Shown here one piece after another: positions 16,949-27,745 of a stretch of DNA of 64,000 nucleotides (within the stretch, counting starts at the first letter, position 1; the number at the start of each line of letters is the position of its first letter). Position numbers and translations under genes: made by a program. Source of the stretch: Flavimaricola marinus (GTDB lineage: Bacteria; Pseudomonadota; Alphaproteobacteria; Rhodobacterales; Rhodobacteraceae); the NCBI RefSeq assembly GCF_900184895.1, contig NZ_FXZK01000006.1:160018-224017 (forward strand), read 5' to 3'. The notes under the pieces are model-generated. The model had not been told where the DNA came from and did not search any database. It worked only from the letters and a program-made list of their open reading frames with translations.

Positions 16949-17857
16949 CTAGTCTGCCGGCAGGAAGACCCGTGTCGGATGCAGGTCGCTGCCCATGTAT
17001 TTGCCCACGGCAATCGCCTGCCCGTTGTGGCTGGCCCAGCATTCCTCGCCGTATTCGGCATCGCCGGGATAGACCATGCCGGGATTGCCGTTGCGCAGCT
17101 TGGCCACGCTCGCCTCTGGGCAAGTCAGTTCGGGCAGGTCGTAGAGCCCCATTTCGAGCGGTTGCAGAAACGCGTCCAGATCGCGCGACTTTGCCATTTC
17201 CTCGATGGTTTCGATCTTGACCCCGTCGGCGGCCTTGAACGGCCCGGACCATTCCCGCCGCAGGCTGACCACATGCCCGAGGCAGCCCAGCTTGCGCCCC
17301 AGATCGCGGGCGATGGAGCGCACATAGCCGCCTTTGCCGCAGGTCATCTCCAGCACCGCGGTATCGGCGTCGGGTCGGGCGGTCATCACCAGCTCTTCGA
17401 CCCAGAGCGGCCGGGAAGCCAGTTCGAAATCCTCGCCGTCCCGCGCCTTCTTGTAGGCCCTCTGCCCGTCGATCTTGACCGCCGAAAACAGCGGCGGCAC
17501 CTGGTCGATGTCGCCGACAAAACCGTGCAGCGCCTCTTTGATCTCTTCGTCCGTGGGCCGCAGGTCGGAGGTCTCGATCACCTCGCCCTCGGCGTCGTCG
17601 GTGTTCGTCGCCTGCCCCCAGCGCACGGTGAAGGAGTAGCATTTCAGGGCGTCGGTGATGTAGGGCACGGTCTTGGTCGCTTCGCCCAGCGCGATGGCGA
17701 GCACGCCTGTCGCCTCGGGGTCGAGGGTGCCTGCATGTCCGGCCTTGGCCGCGTCGAAGGCCCATTTGACCTTGTTCACCACGGCGGTCGAGGTCCAGCC
17801 CGCAGGTTTGTCGACGACCAGCCAGCCCGAGATGTTGCGACCTTTGCGTTTGCCCAT
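16949..17857 (-). CDS. truB: tRNA pseudouridine(55) synthase
   Basis: 302 residues. It makes the universal pseudouridine 55 in the T-loop of tRNAs. The catalytic aspartate is in [15 protein letters not shown], with [12 protein letters not shown] before it and [12 protein letters not shown] and [13 protein letters not shown] after it, all family motifs. Length is typical. It is in the same direction as rbfA, separated from it by the phosphodiester glycosidase gene, part of the stretched rbfA-truB-rpsO-pnp series. Confidence 0.96.
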   Translation of the reverse strand: MGKRKGRNISGWLVVDKPAGWTSTAVVNKVKWAFDAAKAGHAGTLDPEATGVLAIALGEATKTVPYITDALKCYSFTVRWGQATNTDDAEGEVIETSDLRPTDEEIKEALHGFVGDIDQVPPLFSAVKIDGQRAYKKARDGEDFELASRPLWVEELVMTARPDADTAVLEMTCGKGGYVRSIARDLGRKLGCLGHVVSLRREWSGPFKAADGVKIETIEEMAKSRDLDAFLQPLEMGLYDLPELTCPEASVAKLRNGNPGMVYPGDAEYGEECWASHNGQAIAVGKYMGSDLHPTRVFLPAD

Positions 17858-17951
17858 GATGCCCTCTGCCTTGAAAGACCTGCGGGGTAGAGTCTCTGTG
17901 CTATGACGTCAAGCGGGGAGGGTGATGCCGCCGGTGGCAATCCCCTTTCGC

Positions 17952-18674
17952 CTATTCGAACACACCGATCATCGGCCCCATCGCAAAGCCCGCATCGTTC
18001 CGCCCCAGATCCGGCGCATAGAGCCGCGAGATCCGCCCGTCGAAGTAGAGCGCCTGTGGCAGCCCCAGCCCGTCGCGGAAGAACCGCCCGAATTCGTGGA
18101 AGCTGACCGCTTGATCCGAGATCACGAAGACCGCCCGGTCGCCCGCGTCGGAAGTGCCGACCCCGTTGCGGATGAACCGCGAATCCGAATCGGCCAGAAA
18201 CCGCGGGTGCAGCGCCCCGTCGATCACCAGCATCGGCCCCGACTGGGTGGCATCCCGACAAGCCGGAGCGGCCTCGGCAAAGGCGAGCGTCTCGTAGACC
18301 CGCGCGCTGTCGTCCGTCAGGCAGAGCACGCCGTTGGGCAGCAGCCCGAAATTGCCGGGGCTTTCGTTGGTCAGAAGCCGCATGACCTCGACCCCGTCCT
18401 GCACGTAGTGCCCGACCGGCCTGCGGTCGGGGTGATACATGCCGGCGTTCATCGCAAAGCGCAGGGTCTGCTCAGGTCGTTCGGCGGCGAGCGCGGCAAA
18501 GCTGCCGAGCCCGGTGCCGTCGCCCCGCCGCAGAAAGAGCGCCAGTTCGTCACGGGCCGGGTCGACGTCGCAGACAGAGTAGGACAGCCCTTCGAAGCCT
18601 ACGGTTTCGCAGGTCACCGCGCTGGCGGCCGACCCTGTCAGAACCGCCACAAAGAGTGCGGCGGCGCGGATCAA
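17952..18674 (-). CDS. exported phosphodiester glycosidase family protein (DUF2233)
   Basis: About 240 residues with a signal peptide ([19 protein letters not shown]). Conserved family segments: [62 protein letters not shown] and [11 protein letters not shown]. This is the NAGPA/YigE-like fold that hydrolyses sugar phosphodiesters; the bacterial substrate is unknown. The best start is TTG 18674, overlapping the rbfA stop as TTGA, which implies translational coupling. A GTG a few codons downstream is an alternative. Confidence 0.8.
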   Translation of the reverse strand: MIRAAALFVAVLTGSAASAVTCETVGFEGLSYSVCDVDPARDELALFLRRGDGTGLGSFAALAAERPEQTLRFAMNAGMYHPDRRPVGHYVQDGVEVMRLLTNESPGNFGLLPNGVLCLTDDSARVYETLAFAEAAPACRDATQSGPMLVIDGALHPRFLADSDSRFIRNGVGTSDAGDRAVFVISDQAVSFHEFGRFFRDGLGLPQALYFDGRISRLYAPDLGRNDAGFAMGPMIGVFE

Positions 18675-19087
18675 TCGTCCAGGTCCTGCCGGACGTGCTT
18701 GTCGGCGAACAGCGCCGTCGTCCGATCCATCCGGTCGAATGTATCGTCGATTTCGAACCGCAGCTCGGGCGCGAATTTCAGCGTCATCCCCTTGACGACG
18801 AGGTGCCGGATTTCGTGCTTGTTGCGCCGCAGCGCCTCGAGCGCCTCGTCCTGCCCCTTGCCGCCCAGAGGCAGCACATAGGCGGTGGCGATCCGCAGAT
18901 CGGGTGAGACCCGGACTTCGCCCACGGTGATCGACATGCCTTGCAGGTCTTCGTCGTGGACCTCGCCGCGTTGCAGCACTTCGGACAGCGTCCGACGCAG
19001 CAGTTCGCCGACCCGGAGTTGCCGTTGCGATGGTCCTGCGCTCGCGGTGCGCGAGGCGGACGATGAGGAGGATTTGTTTTTGGCCAT
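18671..19087 (-). CDS. rbfA: 30S ribosome-binding factor A
   Basis: 138 residues. RbfA is a late 16S rRNA processing/assembly factor with a type II KH fold. After a serine-rich tail-like N-terminus ([12 protein letters not shown]) comes [21 protein letters not shown], the usual opening, then [20 protein letters not shown] start at ATG 19087; an in-frame ATG three codons earlier (19096) is equally possible. The longer frame upstream runs into the divergent dapB promoter region. Confidence 0.92.
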   Translation of the reverse strand: MAKNKSSSSSASRTASAGPSQRQLRVGELLRRTLSEVLQRGEVHDEDLQGMSITVGEVRVSPDLRIATAYVLPLGGKGQDEALEALRRNKHEIRHLVVKGMTLKFAPELRFEIDDTFDRMDRTTALFADKHVRQDLDD

Positions 19088-19205
19088 GCCGCCCATGTAG
19101 GTGTTTCTGCACCGGATGTGAAGCCAGCCCGAGATCCGTGACGCAAGGATTTGCCCAGACCCGCCGCAACCGCTATGACCGCCTTCGAAAGCGAAAGGGT
19201 GAGAT

Positions 19206-20015
19206 ATGACGCAACTGCCGGGGATCGTAGTCACAGGCGCATCGGGCCGCATGGGCCGGATGCTGATTCAGGTCATCGTGGCGTCCAATGCCGCCCGGCT
19301 GGTCGCGGCCCTGGAGCGTCCGGGCCACGACTGGGTCGGCCGCGATGTGGGCGAGGCGATGGGCGGTGCGCCGATCGGTGTGACCGTCACCGACGACCCC
19401 CTCGAAGCCTTTGCCAAGGCGCAGGCAGTCGTGGATTTCACCGCCCCGGCCGCCACCGTGGAATTCGCGGCCCTCGCGGCGCAAGCCCGCGCCGCCCATG
19501 TCATCGGCACCACGGGCCTGAGCGACGAGGACCTGACCAAGATCGCCGCCGCCGCCCGCCATGCGGTGATCGTCCGGGCCGGCAACATGAGCCTCGGCGT
19601 CAACCTGCTGGTCAAGCTGACCGAGAAGGTCGCCGCCGCTCTGGATGCCGATTTCGATATCGAAGTGATCGAGGCCCACCACAACAAGAAGGTCGACGCC
19701 CCCTCCGGCACCGCCCTGATGCTGGGCGAGGCTGCCGCCCATGGCCGTGGCGTCGCACTGGCCGATGTGTCGGACCGTGGCCGCGACGGCATCACCGGTG
19801 CCCGCAAGCGCGGCGACATCGGCTTCGTCGCCATTCGCGGCGGTGACATCGTGGGCGAGCATGACGTCCTCTTTGCCGCCGAGGGCGAGCGCATCACGCT
19901 GCGCCATGTCGCCTCGGACCGTGCCGTCTTTGCCCGTGGTGCGCTGAAAGCCGCGCTTTGGGCGCAGGGCCGCAACCCCGGCGAATACGACATGATGGAC
20001 GTTCTGGGCCTCTGA
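19206..20015 (+). CDS. dapB: 4-hydroxy-tetrahydrodipicolinate reductase
   Basis: 269 residues of the lysine/diaminopimelate pathway. The N-terminal Rossmann motif [11 protein letters not shown] and the substrate-site motif [16 protein letters not shown] are intact, as is [10 protein letters not shown]. Diaminopimelate feeds peptidoglycan synthesis. Divergent from rbfA with about 120 bases between starts. Confidence 0.96.
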   Translation: MTQLPGIVVTGASGRMGRMLIQVIVASNAARLVAALERPGHDWVGRDVGEAMGGAPIGVTVTDDPLEAFAKAQAVVDFTAPAATVEFAALAAQARAAHVIGTTGLSDEDLTKIAAAARHAVIVRAGNMSLGVNLLVKLTEKVAAALDADFDIEVIEAHHNKKVDAPSGTALMLGEAAAHGRGVALADVSDRGRDGITGARKRGDIGFVAIRGGDIVGEHDVLFAAEGERITLRHVASDRAVFARGALKAALWAQGRNPGEYDMMDVLGL

Positions 20016-20096
20016 CCGCGCCTTTTTGCCGCAAAAAGTGAACCGATCGGCAAGATCGTCCGTCTAATCAGGGAAAGCCTGCTTGGAGGACGCCCG

Positions 20097-20456
20097 ATGA
20101 AACGCCTGATTGCCGCCGCCCTGATCGCCCTGACTGCCGCCCCTGCCGTCGCGCAGGATTTCTCTCCGATCACAAGCCGTGACGCCTTTTTGCAGATGAT
20201 CGCGGACCGCCAGATGCGCCTTGGCCGTTTCGGCGTGAACATCGTCGTGCGCTCCAACGGCGCGATCGACGGCTCTGCCGTCGGCTGGCCGATCACCGGG
20301 TCGTGGACGTGGCAGAACGGCTATTTCTGCCGCGACATGGATTGGAGCGGGACCGAGATCCCCTATAACTGCCAGCTGGTCGAAGCCGCCGGCGACCGCG
20401 TCCGCTTTACCGTGGATCAGGGCGCGGGTGACAGTGCGGTCTTTCGGCTTCAGTAA
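20097..20456 (+). CDS. small exported protein of unknown function
   Basis: 119 residues with a clear Sec signal (MKRLIAAALIALTAAPAVAQ, cleavage probably after VAQ or AVA). The mature part of about 100 residues has two cysteines (FCRDMDW and YNCQLVE), suggesting one disulfide, and a beta-rich pattern. I do not recognise a named family. It follows dapB by 81 bases and is preceded by a GGAGGA site, so it may be cotranscribed or have its own promoter. Confidence 0.8.
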   Translation: MKRLIAAALIALTAAPAVAQDFSPITSRDAFLQMIADRQMRLGRFGVNIVVRSNGAIDGSAVGWPITGSWTWQNGYFCRDMDWSGTEIPYNCQLVEAAGDRVRFTVDQGAGDSAVFRLQ

Positions 20457-20474
20457 CGGTCTGTCGCGGTCGAC

Positions 20475-20648
20475 CTAGAAGTCGATCGCCAGACCCTTCT
20501 TCTCCCAATCGCCGTAGCGTACGGGCTCTGGCCCGGTCGGCCCGCCCTGTTCGGGGGGCAAGTCTAGCTTCGCCGCCTCTTTGCGCCGCGCTTCGGCCTC
20601 GGCCAAGGCGCGCTGGGCGGCGGGGGGCAGGTCTTTGCTGTCGCTCAT
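20475..20648 (-). CDS. DUF1674 protein, succinate dehydrogenase assembly factor 4-like
   Basis: 57 residues ending GPEPVRYGDWEKKGLAIDF, the signature C-terminus of the DUF1674/SDHAF4 family. In mitochondria the homologue binds flavinylated SdhA before it joins SdhB. The bacterial role is inferred from that homology. No sdh genes are in the window. Divergent from rsmB with about 70 bases between starts. Confidence 0.85.
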   Translation of the reverse strand: MSDSKDLPPAAQRALAEAEARRKEAAKLDLPPEQGGPTGPEPVRYGDWEKKGLAIDF

Positions 20649-20720
20649 CTGGGTGCCTCTCTCTTGTGCGGCCCGTATCCCTGATATACCCCGCCTCAAT
20701 ACATCGACAAGGGGCGACAG

Positions 20721-21995
20721 ATGGCGGATCAAGACGGGCGTGCGCCCCGCAAGGCGGCGTTGGACTTGCTGCAGGGGGTGACGGCCGAGGGCCGCCTGCT
20801 TCCCGAGCTGATGGCGGCCGGTGCGTTGAGCGCCTTGCCCCCGGAGGATCGTGCCCGCGCCCAGCGCCTCGCCATCGAGACCCTGCGCGCAATTGATCGC
20901 GCGGACCGTTTGCTCAAGCCCTATCTGCAGCGCAACCCGCCGCTGATCGTGCGCAACGTGCTGCGCCTCGGCGTCGTCGAGATCGTCGGGGGCGCCGCGC
21001 CGCACGGTGTGGTCAATGCGATGGTCGGCATCGTGGGGCAGGGCAAGCGCACCGCCCAGTTCAAGGGTTTGGTCAATGCCGTGCTTCGCAAGGTCGCCGC
21101 CGATCCCGCCGCGTGGGACAAGCTGCCCGCCCCCCGTCTTCCCGGTTGGCTGCGTCAGCCTCTGGTCGCCGCGTGGGGTCGCCCGGCGGTAGAGACGATG
21201 GAGGCGGTGCAAGCGGTTGCGCCCCCGTTGGACCTGACCCCGAAGGCCGATCCGCAGGCCGTGGCGGCGGCGGTCGGCGGCATCGTCCTGCCCACCGGAT
21301 CTGTCCGCCTCGCGAGCGCGGGGCAGGTGACTGCCCTTCCCGGATATGACTCGGGCGACTGGTGGGTGCAGGATGCGGCGGCGGCGCTGCCGGTGCGCCT
21401 GTTGGCCCCCAAGTCGGGCGAAAAGGTTCTCGACCTCTGCGCCGCCCCCGGTGGCAAGACGATGCAGATGGCCGCAGCCGAAGCATCCGTCACCGCGATT
21501 GATCTGTCCGAGGCCCGGATGGCCCGTGTGTCGGCCAATCTGGCCCGCACCGGCCTGACCGCCGAGGTGATCGTGGCCGATGCGATGGCATTCGACCGGG
21601 GCGGCTTTGACGCTGTTCTGCTCGACGCGCCATGCTCGGCCACCGGCACGATGCGCCGCCACCCGGACCTGCCCGTCGCAAAGGACGGTTCGGAATTCGG
21701 CGCCCTGATCGCGCAGCAAGAGGTGATGATCGACCATGCCTTGAGCCTGCTGCGCCCCGGTGGCCGCTTGGTCTTTTGCACATGCAGCCTCTTGCCCGAC
21801 GAAGGCGAGGTCCAGATCGACGAGGCTTTGGCCCGTCATCCGGGCCTGACCGTCGACCGCGCCGCTCTCGATGTGCCGGGCGTCGATCCGGCGTGGCGGA
21901 CCGAAGAAGGCGGCCTGAGACTGCGCCCGGATTACTGGGCCGATCAGGGGGGGATGGACGGGTTCTACATGGCGTGTCTGACCACCCCGGCCTGA
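20721..21995 (+). CDS. rsmB: 16S rRNA (cytosine-C5) methyltransferase, RsmB family
   Basis: 424 residues: a NusB-like N-terminal RNA-binding domain (about 1-130) and a Rossmann methyltransferase domain with DLCAAPGGKTMQMA (SAM site), DAPCSATGTMRRHPD and CTCSLLPDEGE, holding the two cysteines used for cytosine-5 methylation and product release. RsmB targets C967 of 16S rRNA in E. coli; the exact target here is inferred. First gene of the plus-strand run toward purH. Confidence 0.92.
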   Translation: MADQDGRAPRKAALDLLQGVTAEGRLLPELMAAGALSALPPEDRARAQRLAIETLRAIDRADRLLKPYLQRNPPLIVRNVLRLGVVEIVGGAAPHGVVNAMVGIVGQGKRTAQFKGLVNAVLRKVAADPAAWDKLPAPRLPGWLRQPLVAAWGRPAVETMEAVQAVAPPLDLTPKADPQAVAAAVGGIVLPTGSVRLASAGQVTALPGYDSGDWWVQDAAAALPVRLLAPKSGEKVLDLCAAPGGKTMQMAAAEASVTAIDLSEARMARVSANLARTGLTAEVIVADAMAFDRGGFDAVLLDAPCSATGTMRRHPDLPVAKDGSEFGALIAQQEVMIDHALSLLRPGGRLVFCTCSLLPDEGEVQIDEALARHPGLTVDRAALDVPGVDPAWRTEEGGLRLRPDYWADQGGMDGFYMACLTTPA

Positions 21996-22120
21996 GCCGC
22001 GATTGCGCCCGCCCGCCGAAATCCGGGATGGGATGACAATCGCGTGACTTGTCCGGCCCGTGGGCGTATCATACTCAACATAACAAGCATGCGAAACGCA
22101 TCGAACAGAGGCAGCAGACC

Positions 22121-23899
22121 TTGGCCAGTGGGCAGACTTGGACAGCGCGGCGCACGCGCCTTCTGAACCAGATTCATGCGCGTCTGGCCGGTCGGCCAGC
22201 GCCGGCGACCGCCTTTGTGTCGTCGCCCGAGCCGCGCACGATCGGCCAGTATGCCAAGGGCCGTCAGATGATTGCGGGCAACTTCCTGTTTGCCGGCCAT
22301 CTGATCGAAGCCCCCAATACCCAGATTTGGGATATCGCCCCGGAGGATGCCCCTTTCGTGGATGCTCTGCACGGTTTCGGCTGGCTCGACGATCTGGCGG
22401 CCGTCGGAGACCGCAAGGCGGCCGAGCGGGCGCAGGACTGGGTCTATGGCTGGATCAGCCGCTATGAAAAGGGCCGTGGCCCCGGCTGGACCCCGGACCT
22501 GACCGGCCGCCGCCTGATCCGCTGGATCAACCACGCGGTCCTGCTGCTGCGCGGCCGCGACAAGGCCGATGGCGACAGGTTCTACCGCTCGCTGAGCCGG
22601 CAGGTGGTGTTCCTGTCCCGCCGCTGGCGCACGGCCGCCCCCGGTTTGCCCCGTTTCGAGGCCGTCACCGGCCTGATCTATGCGGGTCTGTCGCTGGAGG
22701 GCATGTCGGGCCATGTGCAGCCCGCGATCCGCGCCCTCGAGAGCGATTGTCGTGAAGACGTGGATGCCGAAGGGGGCATTCCCAGCCGCAACCCGGAAGA
22801 GTTGCTCGAGGTCTTCACCCTGCTCACATGGGCGATTGCGGCGCTGAAGGAAGCCGGAGAGCCGGTGCCGCAATCGGTGACCGACGCGATCAGTCGGATC
22901 GCCCCGACCCTGCGCGCGCTGCGCCATTCCGACGGCGGATTGGCCCGGTTTCACGGCGGTGGCCGCGGCCTCGACGGCCGATTGGACCATGCCCTTGCCA
23001 ATTCCGGGGTGAAGGCCTTTCACCACGGCGGGCTTCACATGGGCTATGCCCGGGTCACCGCGGGCCGCACCAGCCTGATCGTGGATGCCGCCGCCCCGCC
23101 CAAGGGCCCGGCCTCGGCCGATGCCCATGCCTCGACCCTCGCCTTCGAGATGACATCCGGGCGGCGTCCGGTGATCGTCAACTGCGGATCGGGCGCCAGT
23201 TTCGGCCCGGAGTGGCGCCGGGCGGGCCGCGCGACCCCCAGCCATTCCACCCTGAGCATCGAGGGCTATTCCTCGGCGCGTCTGGGGCCGTCCGGCCACG
23301 ATGGCGACCCCCGCGAGATGCTGGTCGACGTCCCCGAGACGGTCGTCTGCGAGATTCAGGAGGCCGGCGGCGCGTTCAAGCTGCAGCTGTCCCATAACGG
23401 CTGGCAGCGCACCCATGGCCTGACCCACGGCCGGGTGATCGATTCCACCGCCGATGGCCGCAGCATCCTCGGAGAAGAAATCCTCACCACCCTGAGCACC
23501 GCCGACGAAGCCCGTTTCGACCGGATGCTCGACGGCTTCCAGCTGCAAGGGATTCCCTTCAGCGTCCGGTTCCACCTGCATCCCGACGTGCAGGCGGATC
23601 TGGACATGGGCGGCACGGCCGTTTCGTTGGCGCTCAAGAGCGGCGAGGTCTGGATTTTCCGCCAGGAGGGCGCCTCCGACATGCTATTGGAGCAGTCGGT
23701 CTACCTCGAATCCGGTCGATTGCGCCCCCGTTCGACAAAACAGGTGGTTTTAACCGGCGTCGCAATGTCCTATGCGACCCGCGTGCGTTGGTCACTGGCC
23801 AAAGCTCAGGATACGCCCGACGTGGTGCGCGACTATGCGCGCAGCGGGCCGTCGCTGGGGTTTGGTCCGGATGGTCGCGCCGAGGAGCCCGAGACCTAA
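22121..23899 (+). CDS. heparinase II/III family protein
   Basis: About 592 residues. An alpha-helical toroid region (about 30-300, with [11 protein letters not shown] and [12 protein letters not shown]) precedes the heparinase II/III beta-sandwich ([28 protein letters not shown], split here for length, with [15 protein letters not shown]). The fold belongs to polysaccharide lyases, but this version, beside purH in Rhodobacterales, has no proven substrate, and no signal peptide is evident. TTG 22121 with an upstream AGAGG is my start; the frame is open to another TTG at 22049. Confidence 0.8.
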   Translation: MASGQTWTARRTRLLNQIHARLAGRPAPATAFVSSPEPRTIGQYAKGRQMIAGNFLFAGHLIEAPNTQIWDIAPEDAPFVDALHGFGWLDDLAAVGDRKAAERAQDWVYGWISRYEKGRGPGWTPDLTGRRLIRWINHAVLLLRGRDKADGDRFYRSLSRQVVFLSRRWRTAAPGLPRFEAVTGLIYAGLSLEGMSGHVQPAIRALESDCREDVDAEGGIPSRNPEELLEVFTLLTWAIAALKEAGEPVPQSVTDAISRIAPTLRALRHSDGGLARFHGGGRGLDGRLDHALANSGVKAFHHGGLHMGYARVTAGRTSLIVDAAAPPKGPASADAHASTLAFEMTSGRRPVIVNCGSGASFGPEWRRAGRATPSHSTLSIEGYSSARLGPSGHDGDPREMLVDVPETVVCEIQEAGGAFKLQLSHNGWQRTHGLTHGRVIDSTADGRSILGEEILTTLSTADEARFDRMLDGFQLQGIPFSVRFHLHPDVQADLDMGGTAVSLALKSGEVWIFRQEGASDMLLEQSVYLESGRLRPRSTKQVVLTGVAMSYATRVRWSLAKAQDTPDVVRDYARSGPSLGFGPDGRAEEPET

Positions 23900-23924
23900 C
23901 CGACCCCGAGAGGACCAAGCTGCC

Positions 23925-25511
23925 ATGACCGACCTGCAACCTCTGCGCCGCGCATTGTTGTCTGTATCCGACAAGACCGGCCTGATTGATCTGGCGCGTG
24001 CGCTGTCGGACCGGGGGGTGGAGCTGCTCTCGACCGGCGGTTCTGCCGCTGCGATCCGCGATGCGGGCCTGCCCGTCCGCGACGTGTCCGAGGTGACCAA
24101 GTTCCCCGAGATGATGGACGGCCGGGTCAAGACCCTGCACCCCGTCGTCCACGGCGGATTGCTCGCCGTTCGTGACGATGCCGGCCATGTCGCCGCGATG
24201 ACAGAGCACGGCATCGATCCGATCGATCTGGTTGTGGTGAACCTGTATCCGTTCGAGGCCACCGTGGCCCGTGGTGCCGGCTTTGCCGAAACCATCGAGA
24301 ATATCGACATCGGTGGTCCGGCGATGATCCGCTCTGCCGCCAAGAACCATGCCTTCGTGAACGTCGTCGTCGATGTCGAGGACTACGCCCCGCTGCTGGC
24401 CGAGTTGGAGGCCAATGACGGCCGGACGACGCTCGCTTTCCGTCAGTCCCTTGCCCAGACCGCCTATGCCCGCACCGCCGCCTACGACACCGCCGTCAGC
24501 ACCTGGATGGCCGGCGCGATCGGAGAGACTGCGCCGCGCCGCCAATCGGTGTCCGGCACCTTGGCCCAGACCCTGCGCTATGGCGAGAACCCGCATCAGG
24601 CCGCCGCGTTCTATACCGACGGCACCGCCCGCGCAGGCGTGGCGACCGCCACGCAGGTGCAGGGCAAGGAGCTGTCCTACAACAACATCAACGACACCGA
24701 TGCCGCCTATGAGTTGGTTGCCGAGTTTGCCGATCTGGGGCCGTGCTGCGTGATCGTCAAGCATGCCAACCCCTGTGGCGTCGCCAAGGGCGACACGCTC
24801 GAAGCCGCCTATCGCGCCGCCTATGACTGCGACCGCACCAGTGCCTTTGGAGGTATCGTCGCCCTGAACCAGCCGCTCGACGAGGCAACCGCCAAGGCGA
24901 TCGTGGAAATCTTTACCGAGGTTGTCATCGCTCCGGGTGCGTCCGAGGCCGCGAAGGCCGTATTTGCAGCCAAAAGAAACCTGCGTCTCTTGTTGACCGA
25001 TGGTCTGCCCGACCCGGCGGCTGGCGGGATGACCGTCAAGCAGGTCTCGGGCGGCTTCCTCGTGCAGGGCAAGGACACCGGCCAGATCTCCGAGGCCGAT
25101 CTGAAGGTCGTGACCAAGGTGCAGCCGACGCCCGAGCAGATGGCCGATCTGCGCTTTGCTTGGATCGTCGCCAAACATGTGAAGTCGAACGCGATCGTCT
25201 ACGTCAAGGACGGCGCGACCGTGGGTGTCGGCGCGGGCCAGATGAGCCGCGTGGACAGCACCCGCATCGCCGCCCGCAAGGCCGAGGACATGGCCGAAGC
25301 CTGCGGCCTTCCGGCCAGCCCGGCCAAGGGCTCTGTCGTGGCATCGGATGCATTTTTCCCATTTGCCGACGGGGTCATCACCGCGGTCGAGGCCGGTGCG
25401 GTTGCACTTATCCAACCTGGTGGATCGATGCGTGATGCCGAAGTCATCGCCGCCGCCGATGAGGCCGGCATCGCGATGGTCTTTACCGGTATGCGCCACT
25501 TCCGGCACTAG
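23925..25511 (+). CDS. purH: bifunctional AICAR transformylase / IMP cyclohydrolase
   Basis: 528 residues catalysing the last two steps of purine synthesis. The N-terminal MGS-like IMP cyclohydrolase domain ([38 protein letters not shown]) is followed by the transformylase domain with the catalytic [10 protein letters not shown] lysine-histidine and the C-terminal [10 protein letters not shown]. Start 23925 follows an AGAGGA site; the frame further upstream is shadow of the heparinase-like gene. lspA follows after 11 bases. Confidence 0.97.
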   Translation: MTDLQPLRRALLSVSDKTGLIDLARALSDRGVELLSTGGSAAAIRDAGLPVRDVSEVTKFPEMMDGRVKTLHPVVHGGLLAVRDDAGHVAAMTEHGIDPIDLVVVNLYPFEATVARGAGFAETIENIDIGGPAMIRSAAKNHAFVNVVVDVEDYAPLLAELEANDGRTTLAFRQSLAQTAYARTAAYDTAVSTWMAGAIGETAPRRQSVSGTLAQTLRYGENPHQAAAFYTDGTARAGVATATQVQGKELSYNNINDTDAAYELVAEFADLGPCCVIVKHANPCGVAKGDTLEAAYRAAYDCDRTSAFGGIVALNQPLDEATAKAIVEIFTEVVIAPGASEAAKAVFAAKRNLRLLLTDGLPDPAAGGMTVKQVSGGFLVQGKDTGQISEADLKVVTKVQPTPEQMADLRFAWIVAKHVKSNAIVYVKDGATVGVGAGQMSRVDSTRIAARKAEDMAEACGLPASPAKGSVVASDAFFPFADGVITAVEAGAVALIQPGGSMRDAEVIAAADEAGIAMVFTGMRHFRH

Positions 25512-25522
25512 AGGAGACGCGG

Positions 25523-26026
25523 ATGCGCCTGACATTGTGGACTGCATTCTGGGTGTTCCTGCTGGATCAGGCGTCGAAATATATCGTCGTCCACTGGATG
25601 GATCTGATCACCCGGCTGCACATCGATGTCTGGTCGCCCTTCATCGAATTCCGCATGGCGTGGAACCGGGGCGTGAACTTCGGCCTGTTTGCTTGGCTGG
25701 ACATGCGTTGGTTCCTCGTGGTGCTGGCCTGCGTCATCACCCTGCTGGTGCTGTTCTGGATCCGCCGCGACGGCGGGTCGCGCTGGACGTTTCTGAGCGC
25801 GGGCCTGCTGGTCGGGGGGGCGATGGGCAATGTGGTCGACCGCGTCCTCTATGGCGCGGTGGCCGATTTCCTGAACGTGTCCTGCTGCGGCATCGAGAAC
25901 CCCTATGCCTTCAACGTAGCCGATATCGCCGTCTTTGCAGGAGCGGTCGGCCTCGTGATCTTTACCGGCGACGGCAGAAACGGGCGGAAATCGGCGCGCA
26001 AGCGCCCTGCCAAAAAGGCATCGTGA
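25523..26026 (+). CDS. lspA: signal peptidase II (lipoprotein signal peptidase)
   Basis: 167 residues, four transmembrane helices, an inner-membrane aspartyl protease that removes prolipoprotein signal peptides. The catalytic aspartates lie in VADFLNV and NVADIAVF, with NRGVNFGLF and GAMGNVVDR as the other conserved boxes. Ends in a basic tail. It is followed by a small lipoprotein gene, one possible client. Confidence 0.95.
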   Translation: MRLTLWTAFWVFLLDQASKYIVVHWMDLITRLHIDVWSPFIEFRMAWNRGVNFGLFAWLDMRWFLVVLACVITLLVLFWIRRDGGSRWTFLSAGLLVGGAMGNVVDRVLYGAVADFLNVSCCGIENPYAFNVADIAVFAGAVGLVIFTGDGRNGRKSARKRPAKKAS

Positions 26027-26082
26027 CCTACATGTTGTGGTAGGTTAGAGTTGCGCGGGGACAAGTTGTGAAGGTAGCTGCC

Positions 26083-26310
26083 ATGAAGAAAGCCGTTTTG
26101 AGCATGATCGCCGTGGCGAGCCTCGCCGCTTGCGGCTCCAGAGCCGACGGGCCGCAGCTTTACGAGGCGACCAACGAGCCTGCCGAATACCTCGTGGTCC
26201 CTGCCAATCCCCTCGTCATCCCGAGCACCCTGACCCTGCCGCCGCCCACCCCCGGTGGCACGAATCGCGCCGACAGCGGCCTCGTCCGCACCGCGCCAGC
26301 GCCGGAGTAA
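26083..26310 (+). CDS. small lipoprotein, DUF3035-like
   Basis: 75 residues from ATG 26083 (a GTG at 26068 would add five). The lipobox VASLAAC gives acylation at the cysteine near residue 17, leaving a proline-rich mature chain (VPANPLVIPSTLTLPPPTPGG). Position between lspA and the M16 pair matches DUF3035 genes of alphaproteobacteria, a family compared by some to the outer-membrane assembly subunit BamF. That link is by position and motif only. Confidence 0.75.
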   Translation: MKKAVLSMIAVASLAACGSRADGPQLYEATNEPAEYLVVPANPLVIPSTLTLPPPTPGGTNRADSGLVRTAPAPE

Positions 26311-26398
26311 CGCTCACAACCGCGTGGCCCGCCTTGCGTTGCCGGCTCAGGCGCTTACTTATCTGTCACCGATGCCCATAATGCCGAGGTTATGACAG

Positions 26399-27745
26399 AT
26401 GATCCGAGTGATGTTCCTGCCGTTTGCCATGCTGCTGACGTCGCTCACCGCGGCGGTGGCCAAGGCCGAAGAGGTCACCACCTTTGCCCTCGACAATGGC
26501 ATGGAGGTTGTGGTGATCGAGGATCACCGCGCCCCGGTCGTGACCCACATGGTCTGGTATCGCGTCGGCAGCGCCGATGAGCCTGTCGGCGTCAGCGGCG
26601 TGGCCCATTTCCTCGAGCATCTGCTGTTCAAGGCGACCGACACGCTGGAAAGCGGCGAGTTCTCGGCCACCGTGGCCGCCAATGGCGGCGATGACAACGC
26701 CTTCACCAGCTATGACTACACCGCCTATTTCCAACGGATCGCCGCCGACCGTCTGCCTTTGATGATGCAGATGGAAGCCGACCGGATGGAGAATATCCGC
26801 CTCACCGCCGAGGATATCGAGACCGAGCGTCAGGTCATCATCGAAGAGCGCAACCAGCGCACCGAGACCAGCCCCGGCGCTTTGGCCCGCGAGCAAATCC
26901 GCGCCGCTCAGTATCTCAACCATCGCTACGGCGTGCCGATCATCGGCTGGATGCACGAGATGGAGGCGCTGGAGATGGAGGACACGCTCGCCTTCTACGA
27001 CCTCTATTATTCCCCAAACAACGCCATTCTGGTGGTCGCGGGCGACGTCTATCCCGACGATGTCCGTGCCTTGGCCGAGCAGTATTACGGCGTGATCCCG
27101 GCCGAGCCCGACCTGCCGGAGCGTATCCGCTCCGAAGAGCCGCCACAGCGTGCCGAGCGCCGCCTGATCTATGAAGACGGTCGCGTCAGCAACGACTACG
27201 TCACCCGCAGCTACCTTGCCCCCGAGCGCGACAGCGGTGCCCAAGAGCAGGCCGCGGCCTTGGTCTATCTGTCTGAAATCCTTGGCGGGTCGTCGTTTAC
27301 CTCGGTTCTTGGCACCAAGCTGACCTTTGAGAGCGATATCGCGCTGTTTACCGGCGCGGGCTATGACGCCGGTTCGCTCGACGACACCACGTTCTCGATC
27401 TCGGTCGTTCCGGCAGAGGGCGTGAGCCTTGCCGACGCCGAAGCCGCGATGGATCAGGCTTTGGCCGAGTTCATGGAGGAGGGCATCGACCCGGTGCAGT
27501 TGGAGCGCATTCGCACTCAGCTGCGTGCCGCCGAGATTTACGCCCGCGACGATGTCGACGGCCTCGCCCGCCGCTATGGTGCGGCGCTGACACAGGGTCT
27601 GACCGTCGCGGACGTCCAAGCCTGGCCGGATATCCTGCAAGCGGTTACGGCCGAGGATATCATGGCCGCCGCAGAGCTGGTCTTTGACCTGAACCAATCG
27701 GTGACCGCCTATGTGGTCGCCAGCCGCGAGGAGCTGACCCAATGA
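26399..27745 (+). CDS. M16 zinc metallopeptidase, catalytic subunit
   Basis: 448 residues with a signal peptide (MIRVMFLPFAMLLTSLTAAVAKA). The inverted zinc motif HFLEH is intact at residues 70-74, with the downstream acidic stretch ETERQVIIEERNQR carrying the third ligand. Periplasmic M16B peptidases degrade peptides in a clamshell formed by two such chains. Stop overlaps the start of the next gene as ATGA, implying a heterodimer with it. Confidence 0.92.
   Translation: MIRVMFLPFAMLLTSLTAAVAKAEEVTTFALDNGMEVVVIEDHRAPVVTHMVWYRVGSADEPVGVSGVAHFLEHLLFKATDTLESGEFSATVAANGGDDNAFTSYDYTAYFQRIAADRLPLMMQMEADRMENIRLTAEDIETERQVIIEERNQRTETSPGALAREQIRAAQYLNHRYGVPIIGWMHEMEALEMEDTLAFYDLYYSPNNAILVVAGDVYPDDVRALAEQYYGVIPAEPDLPERIRSEEPPQRAERRLIYEDGRVSNDYVTRSYLAPERDSGAQEQAAALVYLSEILGGSSFTSVLGTKLTFESDIALFTGAGYDAGSLDDTTFSISVVPAEGVSLADAEAAMDQALAEFMEEGIDPVQLERIRTQLRAAEIYARDDVDGLARRYGAALTQGLTVADVQAWPDILQAVTAEDIMAAAELVFDLNQSVTAYVVASREELTQ

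Noticed and set aside
20022..20040. CTTTTTG-CCG-CAAAAAG after dapB as a terminator
   Set aside because: The stem is A/T-only with no GC core and no T-tract after it; too weak to call.
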